This document shows, piece after piece, positions 4,833 to 12,140 of a stretch of 12,140 nucleotides of DNA. The notes beneath the pieces are model-generated. The model did not search any database. It saw nothing but the letters and a program-made list of their open reading frames with translations, and was not told the DNA's origin. Location of the stretch: NCBI GenBank assembly GCA_009778355.1, contig WRJY01000294.1:1-12140 (forward strand). The letters are read 5' to 3'. Within the stretch, counting starts at the first letter, position 1. Every line of letters starts with the position of its first letter. Made by a program: the position numbers and the translations under genes. The DNA comes from Desulfovibrionaceae bacterium (GTDB lineage: Bacteria; Pseudomonadota; Gammaproteobacteria; Burkholderiales; Burkholderiaceae_C).

Positions 4833-6941
4833 ATGGTTGAAATCGAAATCGACGGCAAGAAGGTCGAAGTGCCCGAAGGCAGCATGGTCATGCATGCCGC
4901 CGAAAAGGCCGGCGCCTACATTCCGCACTTCTGCTACCACAAGAAACTGTCCATCGCCGCCAGTTGCCGCATGTGCCTGGTCGATGTCGAGAAAGCGCCC
5001 AAGCCGATGCCGGCCTGCGCCACCGCCGTCACGCAGGGCATGGTTGTGCGCACCCATACCGACAAGGCGGTGAAGGCGCAGAAGGCGGTGATGGAGTTCC
5101 TGCTCATCAACCACCCGCTCGATTGCCCCATCTGCGACCAGGGCGGCGAGTGCCAGTTGCAGGACCTGGCCGTGGGCTACGGCGGCGGCGCCTCGCGCTA
5201 CCACGAAGACAAGCGCGTAGTGCATAGCAAGGACGTGGGGCCGCTGATCTCGATGCAGGAAATGAGCCGCTGCATCCAGTGCACCCGCTGCGTGCGCTTC
5301 GGGCAGGAGATCGCCGGCGTCATGGAACTGGGCATGTCCAACCGCGGCGAGCAGGCCCAGATCGAAACCTTCGTCGGCAACTCGGTGGACTCCGAGCTGT
5401 CGGGCAACATGATCGACACCTGCCCGGTCGGCGCGCTCACCAGCAAACCCTTCCGCTACAGCGCCCGCACCTGGGAGCTGTCGCGCCGCAAGAGCGTCAG
5501 CCCGCACGATTCGACCGGCGCCAACCTGATCGTGCAGGTCAAGAACAACCGGGTGATGCGCGTCGTTCCGTTCGAGAACGAGGCCGTCAACGAATGCTGG
5601 ATCGCCGACCGCGACCGTTTTTCGTATGAAGCCCTGAACGGCGAGCAGCGCCTGACCAGACCCATGCTCAAGCAGGGCGGCCAGTGGCAAGAGGTGGACT
5701 GGCAGACCGCGCTGGACTACGTGGTGCATGGCCTGGAGCACATCAAGGCCGAGCATGGCGCCGGCGCCATCGGCGCGCTGCTCAGCCCGCACGGCACGCT
5801 CGAAGAGCTGTATCTGGCCGGCGCGCTGGTGCGCGGCCTGGGCAGCCAGAACATCGACCATCGGCTGCGCCACCAGCAGTTCGCGCCGTTCGAGGGCGTG
5901 CGCTGGCTGGGGATGCCGATCGCGTCGCTGTCGCGCCTGCAAAGCGCGCTGGTGGTCGGCTCCAATCTGCGCAAGGATCATCCCTTGTTCGCGCAGCGCA
6001 TCAGGCAGTCGGCGCGCCACGGTTGCGCGGTGTCGGCCATCACGTCGGTTGAACTGCTGAAGAACGCCGATGCCTGGGCCATGCCGCTGGCCGCCATGCT
6101 GCTGGGCCAGGCCGGCGATTGGGCGGCGCAACTGGCCGGCGTGGCGGCGGCGGTGGCGGCCGAAAAAGGGGTGCCGGCGCCTGTGGCCGGGCAGCAAGCC
6201 AGCGAAGGCGCCAAGGTCATCGCCCAATCGCTGCTGGCGGGCGAGCGCAAGGCCATCTTGCTGGGCAACGCCGCCGCGCATCACCCGGATGCGTCCGGCC
6301 TGCTGGCGCTGTGCCAGTGGATCGGCGAGCAGACCGGCGCGGTGGTGGGTTATCTCACCGAAGCGGCCAACACGGTGGGCGCGCAACTGGCTGGCGCCCT
6401 GCCGGGGGCCAATGGCCTGAATGCCGCACAGATGCTGAAAGGCGGCCTGAAGGCGGCGCTGCTGCTCCATTGCGAGCCTGGCCCCGATACCGCTGGCCGC
6501 GCCCTGTCGGGCTGCGACATGGTGGTCACGCTCAGCCCCTTCAAGGCCAACATGGAGGTGAGCGACGTGCTGCTGCCGATCGCGCCGTTCACCGAAACCT
6601 CGGGCACCTTCGTCAACGCCGAAGGGCGCGCGCAGAGCTTTCACGCCGTGGTGCGCCCCTTGGGCGAGACGCGCCCGGCCTGGAAGGTGTTGCGGGTGCT
6701 GGCCGACATGCTGGGCGTGGAGCAGACGCCGTTCGACTCTTCTCAAGAGGTGCTGGCGCAGGCCCTGCCGGCGGCCCGGGTGGCCGCTGACCGGTTGAGC
6801 AACCGCACGTCGGCGGCCAGCGGCGCGGCTGGCGGCGCGGCGAGCGTGCCCACGGTGGGGATTTACCAGTTGGATGGCATCGTGCGGCGCGCGCCCTCGT
6901 TGCGGATGACCGCCGATGCGCGCGAAGGAGCAGCGGCATGA
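4833..6941 (+). CDS. nuoG: NADH-quinone oxidoreductase subunit G (NuoG)
   Basis: NuoG (75-kDa subunit, Nqo3 homologue) is the largest peripheral subunit and carries the middle of the Fe-S chain; its C-terminal half is a degenerate molybdopterin-oxidoreductase fold without cofactor. The product has 702 residues. The N-terminal [2Fe-2S] domain has N1b ligands Cys34, Cys45, Cys48 and Cys62. The HxxxCxxCxxxxxC motif gives N5 through His94, Cys98, Cys101 and Cys107. N4 is bound by Cys147, Cys150, Cys153 and Cys197. The region after about 220 (SVSPHDSTGAN) lacks the cysteines that bind the extra cluster N7 in some bacteria, so N7 is judged absent. Near the C-terminus an Ala/Gly/Ser-rich linker (about 755 bases from the 3' end of the fold is not implied; residues 650-665) precedes YQLDGIVRRAPSLRMTADAR, a tail I associate with betaproteobacterial NuoG. 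The start follows nuoF by 28 bases with a weak ribosome site. The stop overlaps nuoH (ATGA). Confidence 0.96.
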   Translation: MVEIEIDGKKVEVPEGSMVMHAAEKAGAYIPHFCYHKKLSIAASCRMCLVDVEKAPKPMPACATAVTQGMVVRTHTDKAVKAQKAVMEFLLINHPLDCPICDQGGECQLQDLAVGYGGGASRYHEDKRVVHSKDVGPLISMQEMSRCIQCTRCVRFGQEIAGVMELGMSNRGEQAQIETFVGNSVDSELSGNMIDTCPVGALTSKPFRYSARTWELSRRKSVSPHDSTGANLIVQVKNNRVMRVVPFENEAVNECWIADRDRFSYEALNGEQRLTRPMLKQGGQWQEVDWQTALDYVVHGLEHIKAEHGAGAIGALLSPHGTLEELYLAGALVRGLGSQNIDHRLRHQQFAPFEGVRWLGMPIASLSRLQSALVVGSNLRKDHPLFAQRIRQSARHGCAVSAITSVELLKNADAWAMPLAAMLLGQAGDWAAQLAGVAAAVAAEKGVPAPVAGQQASEGAKVIAQSLLAGERKAILLGNAAAHHPDASGLLALCQWIGEQTGAVVGYLTEAANTVGAQLAGALPGANGLNAAQMLKGGLKAALLLHCEPGPDTAGRALSGCDMVVTLSPFKANMEVSDVLLPIAPFTETSGTFVNAEGRAQSFHAVVRPLGETRPAWKVLRVLADMLGVEQTPFDSSQEVLAQALPAARVAADRLSNRTSAASGAAGGAASVPTVGIYQLDGIVRRAPSLRMTADAREGAAA
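6925..6930 (+). promoter_or_regulatory. ribosome binding site for nuoH
   Basis: AAGGAG lies 7 bases before the nuoH ATG at 6938, within the final codons of nuoG. It fixes the nuoH start and suggests re-initiation by ribosomes finishing nuoG. Confidence 0.8.
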
Positions 6942-8014
6942 TCGATATGCTCTACAACAGCGGGCTGCAACTGTTTGGCGGCTTCTGGTGGACAGGTCTC
7001 GCGTGGCCGGTGATCTGGGCCTTGCTGAAGATCGTGGTGATTCTGGTGCCGCTGCTGCTGGCGGTGGCGTATCTGACGCTTTGGGAGCGCAGGCTGCTCG
7101 GCTTCATGCAGGTGCGCTATGGGCCGAACCGCGTCGGTCCCGCGGGGCTGTTGCAGCCGATTGCGGACGCGGTCAAGTTGCTGTTCAAGGAAATCATTCG
7201 CCCGACGGCGGCCAGCAAGGGGCTGTTCTTCCTGGCGCCGACGCTGGCCATCATGCCGGCATTGGCCGCCTGGGCCGTGGTGCCTTTCGGCCCCGACCTG
7301 GCGCTGGCCAACGTCAACGCGGGCCTGCTGCTGGTGATGGCCATCACCTCGATCGAGGTCTATGGCGTGGTCATCGCCGGCTGGGCTTCCAACTCGAAGT
7401 ACGCCTTTTTGGGCGCGCTGCGCGCGTCGGCCCAGATGGTCAGCTACGAGATCGCCATGGGCTTTTGCTTTTTGGTGGTGCTGATGGTGTCGGGCAGCAT
7501 GAATCTGTCCGAAATCGTGCTGGGGCAGGGCAAGGGCATGGCCGCAGACATGGGGCTGAACTTCCTGTCCTGGAACTGGCTGCCCCTGTTGCCGATTTTC
7601 TTCGTTTACCTGATTTCCGGCGTGGCCGAAACCAACCGCCATCCGTTCGACGTGGTGGAAGGCGAGGCCGAAATCGTCGCCGGCCACATGGTCGAGTACT
7701 CGGGCATGGGTTTCGCGGTGTTCTTCCTGGCCGAATACGCCAGCATGTGGCTGGTGTCCATGCTGGCCGTCATCATGTTTCTGGGCGGGTGGCTGTCGCC
7801 GGTGGCGTTCCTCGACTTCATTCCGGGCTGGATCTGGCTGGGCATCAAGGTCTGCGTCATGGTGTCCATGTTCATCTGGATCCGCGCCACGTTCCCGCGC
7901 TTCCGCTACGACCAGATCATGCGTCTGGGCTGGAAGATCTTCATTCCCGTCACGCTCGTCTGGCTGCTCGTCGTGGGCTTGTGGATGTTCAGCCCATGGA
8001 ACATCTGGCATTGA
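6938..8014 (+). CDS. nuoH: NADH-quinone oxidoreductase subunit H (NuoH)
   Basis: NuoH (ND1/Nqo8 homologue) is the membrane subunit joining the peripheral arm to the membrane arm. It lines the entrance of the ubiquinone channel and belongs to the first proton-transfer chain. The product has 358 residues and about eight or nine hydrophobic helices. Conserved blocks are TLWERR (47-52), GPNRVGP (62-68), the loop SNSKYAFLGALRASAQMVSY (151-170), AETNRHPFDVVEGEAEIVAG (230-249) and RATFPRFRYDQIM (316-328). The acidic residues in VEGEAE and Glu171 are in place. The first helix follows a short leader (MIDMLYNSG), and the start is supported by AAGGAG and by the ATGA overlap with nuoG. No truncation or unusual insertion is seen; nuoI follows after 20 bases. 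Confidence 0.97.
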   Translation: MIDMLYNSGLQLFGGFWWTGLAWPVIWALLKIVVILVPLLLAVAYLTLWERRLLGFMQVRYGPNRVGPAGLLQPIADAVKLLFKEIIRPTAASKGLFFLAPTLAIMPALAAWAVVPFGPDLALANVNAGLLLVMAITSIEVYGVVIAGWASNSKYAFLGALRASAQMVSYEIAMGFCFLVVLMVSGSMNLSEIVLGQGKGMAADMGLNFLSWNWLPLLPIFFVYLISGVAETNRHPFDVVEGEAEIVAGHMVEYSGMGFAVFFLAEYASMWLVSMLAVIMFLGGWLSPVAFLDFIPGWIWLGIKVCVMVSMFIWIRATFPRFRYDQIMRLGWKIFIPVTLVWLLVVGLWMFSPWNIWH

Positions 8015-8034
8015 AGGCGGAGGACAAAACACAC

Positions 8035-8541
8035 ATGGCTTCCGTAACTTCCCGTTTTTCGATTCGCGACTTCTTCAAGAGCTTCATGCTCGTGGAGTTG
8101 TTCAAGGGCATGACTCTGACCGGGCGCTACGCCTTCAGGCGCAAGGTGACGGTCATGTACCCGGAGGAAAAAACGCCGCTGTCGCCGCGTTTTCGCGGCC
8201 TGCACGCCTTGCGCCGCTATGACAACGGCGAGGAGCGTTGCATCGCCTGCAAACTGTGCGAGGCGGCGTGCCCCGCGATGGCCATCACCATCGAGGTGGG
8301 GCAGCGCGAGGACGGCTCGCGCCGCACGACCCGCTACGACATCGACCTGACCAAGTGCATCTTCTGCGGCTTCTGCGAGGAAAGCTGCCCGGTCGATTCG
8401 ATCGTCGAGACGCAGGTCTTCGAGTACCACGGCGAAAAACGGGGCGACCTGTATTTCACCAAGGACATGCTGCTGGCCGTGGGCGATCGCTACGAGCCCG
8501 AGATCGCGGCCGCCAAGGCCGCGGACGCCAAATACCGTTGA
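8035..8541 (+). CDS. nuoI: NADH-quinone oxidoreductase subunit I (NuoI), 2x[4Fe-4S]
   Basis: NuoI (23-kDa/TYKY, Nqo9 homologue) is an 8Fe-ferredoxin-like subunit holding clusters N6a and N6b, which carry electrons from NuoG to N2 in NuoB. The product has 168 residues. An amphipathic N-terminal segment (about 10-40) probably lies along the membrane next to NuoH. The two CxxCxxCxxxCP motifs are complete: Cys69, Cys72, Cys75, Cys79 and Cys108, Cys111, Cys114, Cys118. The C-terminal part includes YHGEKRGDLYFTKDMLL (131-147), as in the family. The ATG at 8035 follows the nuoH stop by 20 bases; GGCGGAGGA at 8017-8023 region provides a strong ribosome site about 11 bases before it. The longer open frame upstream overlaps nuoH in another frame and is not coding. 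Confidence 0.97.
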   Translation: MASVTSRFSIRDFFKSFMLVELFKGMTLTGRYAFRRKVTVMYPEEKTPLSPRFRGLHALRRYDNGEERCIACKLCEAACPAMAITIEVGQREDGSRRTTRYDIDLTKCIFCGFCEESCPVDSIVETQVFEYHGEKRGDLYFTKDMLLAVGDRYEPEIAAAKAADAKYR

Positions 8542-8567
8542 GGGCGTTTCACACCGCAACAGCCACC

Positions 8568-9251
8568 ATGGACGTCAAGACTGCCTTCTTCTACTTGTTC
8601 TCACTCGTAATGCTGTTCGCGGCATTCCGGGTGATTACCGCGCGCAACCCGGTGCACGCGGTGCTGTATCTCATGCTCGCCTTTTCGCAGGCGTCCGGCA
8701 TCTGGCTGCTGCTCAAGGCCGAGTTCCTGGCCATCGCGCTGGTGCTGGTGTATCTGGGCGCGGTGATGGTGCTGTTTCTGTTCGTGGTGATGATGCTGGA
8801 CATCAGCATCGACAGCCTGCGGCAGGGCTTCTGGCGTCATTTCCCGCTGGCGCTGGGCATCGGCGCCGTGGTTTCGCTGGAAATGGCGATGGTGCTGTTC
8901 GGCGGCTTTCGCATCAGCGAGGCGCCGGTTGCGCCCGAAGCCGCGGCCAGCGCGGCCAGCCAGGCGCTCCAATACTCCAATACCAAGGCGTTGGGTTCGC
9001 TGCTCTACACCCAATACCTGTATCCGGTCGAAATCGCCGCGGTGATTCTGCTGGTGGCGATGGTGGCCGCGATTGCGCTCACGCTGCGCGAGCGCAAGGA
9101 CAGCAAGCGGATCGACCCGTCGATGCAGGTGCATGTGCGCGCACGCGAGCGTTTTGAAATGGTCAAGCTGGCGCCCACGCGGGCCGCGCCGCCGCCCGCC
9201 GCCGATGCCGCCCCGGCTTCTACCGCGTCCGCGCAGGAGGTCAAGCCATGA
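8568..9251 (+). CDS. nuoJ: NADH-quinone oxidoreductase subunit J (NuoJ)
   Basis: NuoJ (ND6/Nqo10 homologue) is a membrane subunit between NuoH and the antiporter-like subunits; its third helix helps couple quinone reduction to proton movement. The product has 227 residues and five predicted helices at about 5-22, 29-48, 53-77, 92-112 and 153-173. The third carries the family signature VYLGAVMVLFLFVVMML (61-77), with Tyr62 at the pi-bulge position known from complex I structures. The loop between helices 4 and 5 contains an Ala-rich stretch (122-133). The C-terminus is an Arg-containing segment followed by an Ala/Pro-rich tail (about 202-223) that looks disordered. The ATG at 8568 follows nuoI by 26 bases with only a weak ribosome site. 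The stop overlaps the nuoK start (ATGA). Confidence 0.95.
   Translation: MDVKTAFFYLFSLVMLFAAFRVITARNPVHAVLYLMLAFSQASGIWLLLKAEFLAIALVLVYLGAVMVLFLFVVMMLDISIDSLRQGFWRHFPLALGIGAVVSLEMAMVLFGGFRISEAPVAPEAAASAASQALQYSNTKALGSLLYTQYLYPVEIAAVILLVAMVAAIALTLRERKDSKRIDPSMQVHVRARERFEMVKLAPTRAAPPPAADAAPASTASAQEVKP
9235..9240 (+). promoter_or_regulatory. strong ribosome binding site for nuoK
   Basis: AGGAGG, the consensus Shine-Dalgarno core, lies 7 bases before the nuoK ATG at 9248. It is embedded in the last codons of nuoJ, so the end of the nuoJ tail also encodes the nuoK initiation signal. Confidence 0.85.
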
Positions 9252-9556
9252 CGCTGACACTGGCTCACTACCTGACCCTGGGCGCGATTCTGTTCGCGCT
9301 TGCCGTGGTCGGCATCTTTCTGAACCGCAAGAACCTGATCGTGCTGCTGATGGCCATCGAGTTGATGCTGCTGGCCGTGAATCTCAATTTCGTCGCCTTC
9401 TCCTACTTTTTGGGCGACATGCACGGGCAGGTGTTCGTGTTCTTCATTCTCACGGTGGCGGCGGCGGAGTCGGCCATCGGGCTGGCGATCCTGATGCTGC
9501 TGTTCCGCGCCAAGTCCAGCATCAACGTGGACGAACTCAATTCGCTGAAAGGGTAA
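9248..9556 (+). CDS. nuoK: NADH-quinone oxidoreductase subunit K (NuoK)
   Basis: NuoK (ND4L/Nqo11 homologue) is a small membrane subunit of the proton-translocating arm. The product has 102 residues and three helices at about 5-24, 29-53 and 62-87. The two buried glutamates essential in the family are present: Glu38 in LLMAIELMLLAVN and Glu74 in AAAESAIGLAI, matching E. coli Glu36 and Glu72. The short C-terminal sequence (NVDELNSLKG) is typical. The start overlaps the nuoJ stop by four bases and has a consensus ribosome site, so expression is probably coupled to nuoJ while also initiating efficiently. nuoL begins 7 bases after the stop; GAAAGGG at 9547-9553, overlapping the end of nuoK, may serve as its ribosome site. 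Confidence 0.97.
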   Translation: MTLTLAHYLTLGAILFALAVVGIFLNRKNLIVLLMAIELMLLAVNLNFVAFSYFLGDMHGQVFVFFILTVAAAESAIGLAILMLLFRAKSSINVDELNSLKG

Positions 9557-9563
9557 ACACGTC

Positions 9564-11618
9564 ATGAACCAGACCCTTTCCTCGGCCATGCTGCTGGCGG
9601 TGCCGTTGGCGCCGCTGGCCGGTTCGCTGATCGCGGGCATTTTCGGCACCGCCTTCGGCGGCAACCGGATCGGTCGCGCGGCATCGCATTCGGTCACCAT
9701 TCTGGGCGTGCTGATCGCCTTCGTTCTTTCGGCCATCACGTTGAACAGCGTCATGGCCGATGGCGCCCGCTTCAACCAGACCATCTACGAATGGATGATG
9801 GTCGGCGGCTTGAAGATGGAGGTGGGCTTTCTGATCGACAGCCTGGCCGCCACCATGATGTGCGTGGTGACCTTCGTGTCCCTGATGGTGCATATCTACA
9901 CCATCGGCTACATGGCCGACGACGATGGCTACGACCGCTTCTTCTCGTACATCTCGCTGTTCACCTTCTCGATGCTGATGCTCGTCATGAGCAACAACTT
10001 CCTGCAACTGTTCTTCGGCTGGGAGGCGGTCGGGCTGGTGTCGTATCTGCTGATCGGTTTCTGGTTCAACAAATCGACCGCCATCTTCGCCAACATGAAG
10101 GCGTTCATCGTCAACCGCGTGGGCGACTTCGGCTTCATCCTCGGCATCGGCCTGATTGCCGCCTATGCCGGCACGCTGAATTACGGCGAGGTGTTTGCCA
10201 AGGCGAACGGGCTGGCCGCCCTGGGCTTTCCGGGCACCGACTGGATGCTGATGACCGTGATCTGCATCTGCCTGTTCATCGGCGCCATGGGCAAGTCGGC
10301 GCAGTTTCCGCTGCACGTATGGCTGCCCGACTCGATGGAAGGCCCGACGCCGATCTCCGCCCTGATCCACGCCGCCACCATGGTCACGGCGGGCATCTTC
10401 ATGGTGGCGCGCATGTCGCCGCTGTTCGAGTTGTCGGACACCGCGCTGAATTTCGTGCTGATCATCGGCGCCATCACGGCCCTGTTCATGGGCTTTCTGG
10501 GCATCATCCAGAACGACATCAAGCGCGTGGTGGCCTATTCGACCCTGTCGCAACTCGGCTACATGACGGTGGCGCTGGGCGCTTCGGCGTACTCGGCGGC
10601 GGTGTTCCACCTCATGACCCATGCGTTCTTCAAGGCGCTGCTGTTTCTGGCTGCCGGTTCGGTCATCATCGGGCTGCACCACAACCAGGACATTCGCTGG
10701 ATGGGCGGCGTGCGCAAGTACATGCCCATTACCTGGCTTACTTTCCTGCTGGGGTCGCTGGCGCTGATCGGCACGCCGTTCTTCTCGGGCTTTTACTCCA
10801 AGGACGCGATCATCGAGGCGGTGCACGCCAGCCATCTGCCAGCGGCCGGCTTTGCCTATGGCGCGGTGCTGGCCGGGGTGTTCGTCACGGCGTTCTATTC
10901 GTTCCGTCTTTACTTCCTGGTGTTTCACGGCAAGGAGCGCTACGACCAGAACCCCGACGCGCATCACGGCGATCACCATGATGGGCACGGGCACGCCAGC
11001 AAACCGCATGAATCGCCCTGGGTGGTGTGGCTGCCGCTGGTGTTGCTGGCGATCCCGTCGGTCGTGATCGGCGCCATGACGCTGATGCCGATGCTGCCGG
11101 GCGGGTTCTTCGCCGGCGCGATTCACGTCGATGCGGCGCGCCACGCGGCCATGTCCACGCTGGCCGGGGAAATCCACGGCTGGCTGCCGATGGCGCAGCA
11201 CGGCTTCATGGCGGCGCCGTTTTGGCTGGCGCTGGCCGGGGTGGCGTCGGCCTGGTACATGTACATGATCAACCCGGCCCTGCCGGCGGGCATCCGGCGC
11301 GCGTTCGAGCCGGTGTACAAGCTGCTCGACAACAAGTACTACATGGACTGGTTCAACGAGAACGTCATCGCCCGTGGCGCCCGTTTGCTCGGCACCGGCT
11401 TGTGGCAGGGCGGCGATCGGGGGGTGATCGACGGCGCCATCGTCGATGGTTCGTGGAAGCTGGTGGGCAGGGTTTCCGGCGCGGTGCGCCGGATTCAGTC
11501 CGGCTACCTGTATCACTATGCGCTGGTGATGATTCTGGGGGTGTTCGTGCTGATGACGTATTTCGTCTGGAACGAGCAATTGATGACGTGGATGCGCCTC
11601 ATCGGGCTCAGCAAATAA
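9564..11618 (+). CDS. nuoL: NADH-quinone oxidoreductase subunit L (NuoL), antiporter-like
   Basis: NuoL (ND5/Nqo12 homologue) is the distal antiporter-like proton channel of the membrane arm, with a long C-terminal helix running laterally along NuoM and NuoN. The product has 684 residues, longer than E. coli NuoL (613). Key residues are Glu154 in FFGWEAVGLVSYLLIGFW, Lys243 in GAMGKSAQFPLHVWLPD, His269 in ALIHAATMV, Lys357 in THAFFKALLFL and Lys413 in FYSKDAI, matching the E. coli proton-path residues Glu144, Lys229, Lys342 and Lys399 where I can assign them. After a helix ending near 455 comes a hydrophilic loop with seven histidines between 467 and 482, and a further insert at about 512-546, which account for much of the extra length. 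The C-terminal lateral-helix region follows 575, ending in a last membrane helix (about 652-668). It starts 7 bases after nuoK and precedes nuoM by 19 bases. Confidence 0.97.
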   Translation: MNQTLSSAMLLAVPLAPLAGSLIAGIFGTAFGGNRIGRAASHSVTILGVLIAFVLSAITLNSVMADGARFNQTIYEWMMVGGLKMEVGFLIDSLAATMMCVVTFVSLMVHIYTIGYMADDDGYDRFFSYISLFTFSMLMLVMSNNFLQLFFGWEAVGLVSYLLIGFWFNKSTAIFANMKAFIVNRVGDFGFILGIGLIAAYAGTLNYGEVFAKANGLAALGFPGTDWMLMTVICICLFIGAMGKSAQFPLHVWLPDSMEGPTPISALIHAATMVTAGIFMVARMSPLFELSDTALNFVLIIGAITALFMGFLGIIQNDIKRVVAYSTLSQLGYMTVALGASAYSAAVFHLMTHAFFKALLFLAAGSVIIGLHHNQDIRWMGGVRKYMPITWLTFLLGSLALIGTPFFSGFYSKDAIIEAVHASHLPAAGFAYGAVLAGVFVTAFYSFRLYFLVFHGKERYDQNPDAHHGDHHDGHGHASKPHESPWVVWLPLVLLAIPSVVIGAMTLMPMLPGGFFAGAIHVDAARHAAMSTLAGEIHGWLPMAQHGFMAAPFWLALAGVASAWYMYMINPALPAGIRRAFEPVYKLLDNKYYMDWFNENVIARGARLLGTGLWQGGDRGVIDGAIVDGSWKLVGRVSGAVRRIQSGYLYHYALVMILGVFVLMTYFVWNEQLMTWMRLIGLSK

Positions 11619-11637
11619 CGGAGAGCGGGATAACGAC

Positions 11638-12140
11638 ATGGGTTGGTTGAGCCTTGCCATCTGGACGCCGATCGTCATCGGCGCCGTGCTGCTGGCATTG
11701 GGCCGGGAGAGCCAGGCGCCGCTGGTGCGCTGGATTGCGCTCATCGGTTCACTGGTCAGCTTTCTGCTCACGCTGCCGCTGTACGGCGGCTTCACGCTCG
11801 GCACCGCCGAGATGCAATTCGTCGAGAAGGCGCGCTGGATCGACCGTTTCAACGTCAATTACCACCTGGGGGTGGATGGCTTGTCGGTGTGGTTCGTGCT
11901 GCTCACGGCCTTCATCACGGTGATCGTCGTCATCGCCGGCTGGGAGGTAATTCAGCGCAAGGTCAACCAGTACATGGCGGCCTTCCTGATTCTTTCGGGC
12001 TTGATGATCGGCGTGTTCTGTGCGCTCGATGGCGTGCTGTTCTACGTCTTCTTCGAGGCCACGCTGATTCCGATGTACCTCATCATCGGCATCTGGGGCG
12101 GCCCCAACAAGATTTACGCCGCGTTCAAGTTCTTCCTGTA
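11638..12140 (+). CDS. nuoM: NADH-quinone oxidoreductase subunit M (NuoM), 5' part only
   Basis: The frame opens with an ATG 19 bases after the nuoL stop and stays open to the window edge, giving the first 167 residues plus two bases; a full NuoM is about 490-500 residues. NuoM (ND4/Nqo13 homologue) is the middle antiporter-like proton channel. Visible features are an N-terminal hydrophobic helix (3-21), a second (31-50), the family segment YHLGVDGLSVWFVLLTAF (75-92) and the helix with FYVFFEATLIPMYLIIG (135-151). Glu140 in that helix corresponds to the essential Glu144 of E. coli NuoM. GGGA at 11627-11630, 7 bases before the ATG, is a plausible ribosome site. The gene is cut by the window, not broken. 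nuoN would be expected next, outside the window. Confidence 0.96.
   Translation, partial: MGWLSLAIWTPIVIGAVLLALGRESQAPLVRWIALIGSLVSFLLTLPLYGGFTLGTAEMQFVEKARWIDRFNVNYHLGVDGLSVWFVLLTAFITVIVVIAGWEVIQRKVNQYMAAFLILSGLMIGVFCALDGVLFYVFFEATLIPMYLIIGIWGGPNKIYAAFKFFL

Noticed and set aside
4749..6746. Minus-strand open frame of 665 codons opposite nuoG
   Set aside because: A codon-bias shadow of nuoG: composition is skewed to Arg, His, Gln and Ala, with no family resemblance.
9537..11858. Minus-strand open frame of 773 codons opposite nuoL
   Set aside because: It mirrors nuoL in GC-rich DNA. Its translation is Arg/His/Gln-rich low complexity with no recognisable domain, and nuoL on the other strand is certain.
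11638..12140. Truncated or pseudogenised nuoM
   Set aside because: The frame is open to the last base with conserved sequence; it is cut only by the window edge.
1..12140. Accessory island, defence system, CRISPR array, insertion sequence or attachment site (tRNA-adjacent integration)
   Set aside because: The tRNA is complete, no copy of its 3' end was noticed downstream, no repeat array or transposase was seen, and every gene is a standard nuo subunit in standard order.

Overview
The window is an ordinary, intact stretch of a respiratory complex I (NDH-1, NADH:ubiquinone oxidoreductase) operon. It opens with a complete tRNA-Leu(GAG) gene, followed on the same strand by nuoA-B-C-D-E-F-G-H-I-J-K-L and the first 167 codons of nuoM, which runs off the right edge. 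The DNA is GC-rich, and nuoC and nuoD are separate genes, unlike the fused nuoCD of Escherichia coli. Together with the protein sequences this points to a betaproteobacterium of the order Burkholderiales. The NuoD motif around residues 115-128 looks to me like the Comamonadaceae version, but that placement rests on memory of family sequences, not on a search.

Layout: tRNA-Leu (4-88); a 64-base leader with an imperfect hairpin and no recognisable promoter or terminator (89-152); the quinone-side subunits nuoA-D (153-2946); the NADH-oxidising module nuoE-F-G (2943-6941); then the membrane and connecting subunits nuoH-I-J-K-L-M (6938-12140). All genes are on the + strand. Junctions are either ATGA overlaps (nuoD/E, nuoG/H, nuoJ/K) or gaps of 2 to 37 bases, so a single polycistronic mRNA with local translational coupling is the simplest reading. 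No stretch of 300 bases lacks a gene, and there is no inserted accessory gene, insertion sequence, CRISPR array or pseudogene.

How the products work together: NADH gives two electrons to FMN in NuoF. They pass through the Fe-S clusters of NuoF (N3), NuoG (N1b, N4, N5), NuoI (N6a, N6b) and NuoB (N2) to ubiquinone, bound between NuoB, NuoD and NuoH; NuoE carries the off-path cluster N1a. Quinone reduction drives proton pumping through NuoH/A/J/K and the antiporter-like NuoL, NuoM and, presumably beyond the window, NuoN. The expected cluster ligands and key membrane acidic and lysine residues that I checked are present in every subunit, so the complex looks functional. NuoG has no recognisable cysteine motif for the extra cluster N7.

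I looked for a previously undescribed system and do not see one. The findings are modest: the tRNA-nuoA linkage, two possible RNA hairpins, and lineage-type features of individual subunits. The very long minus-strand open frames are GC-driven shadows of the nuo genes.
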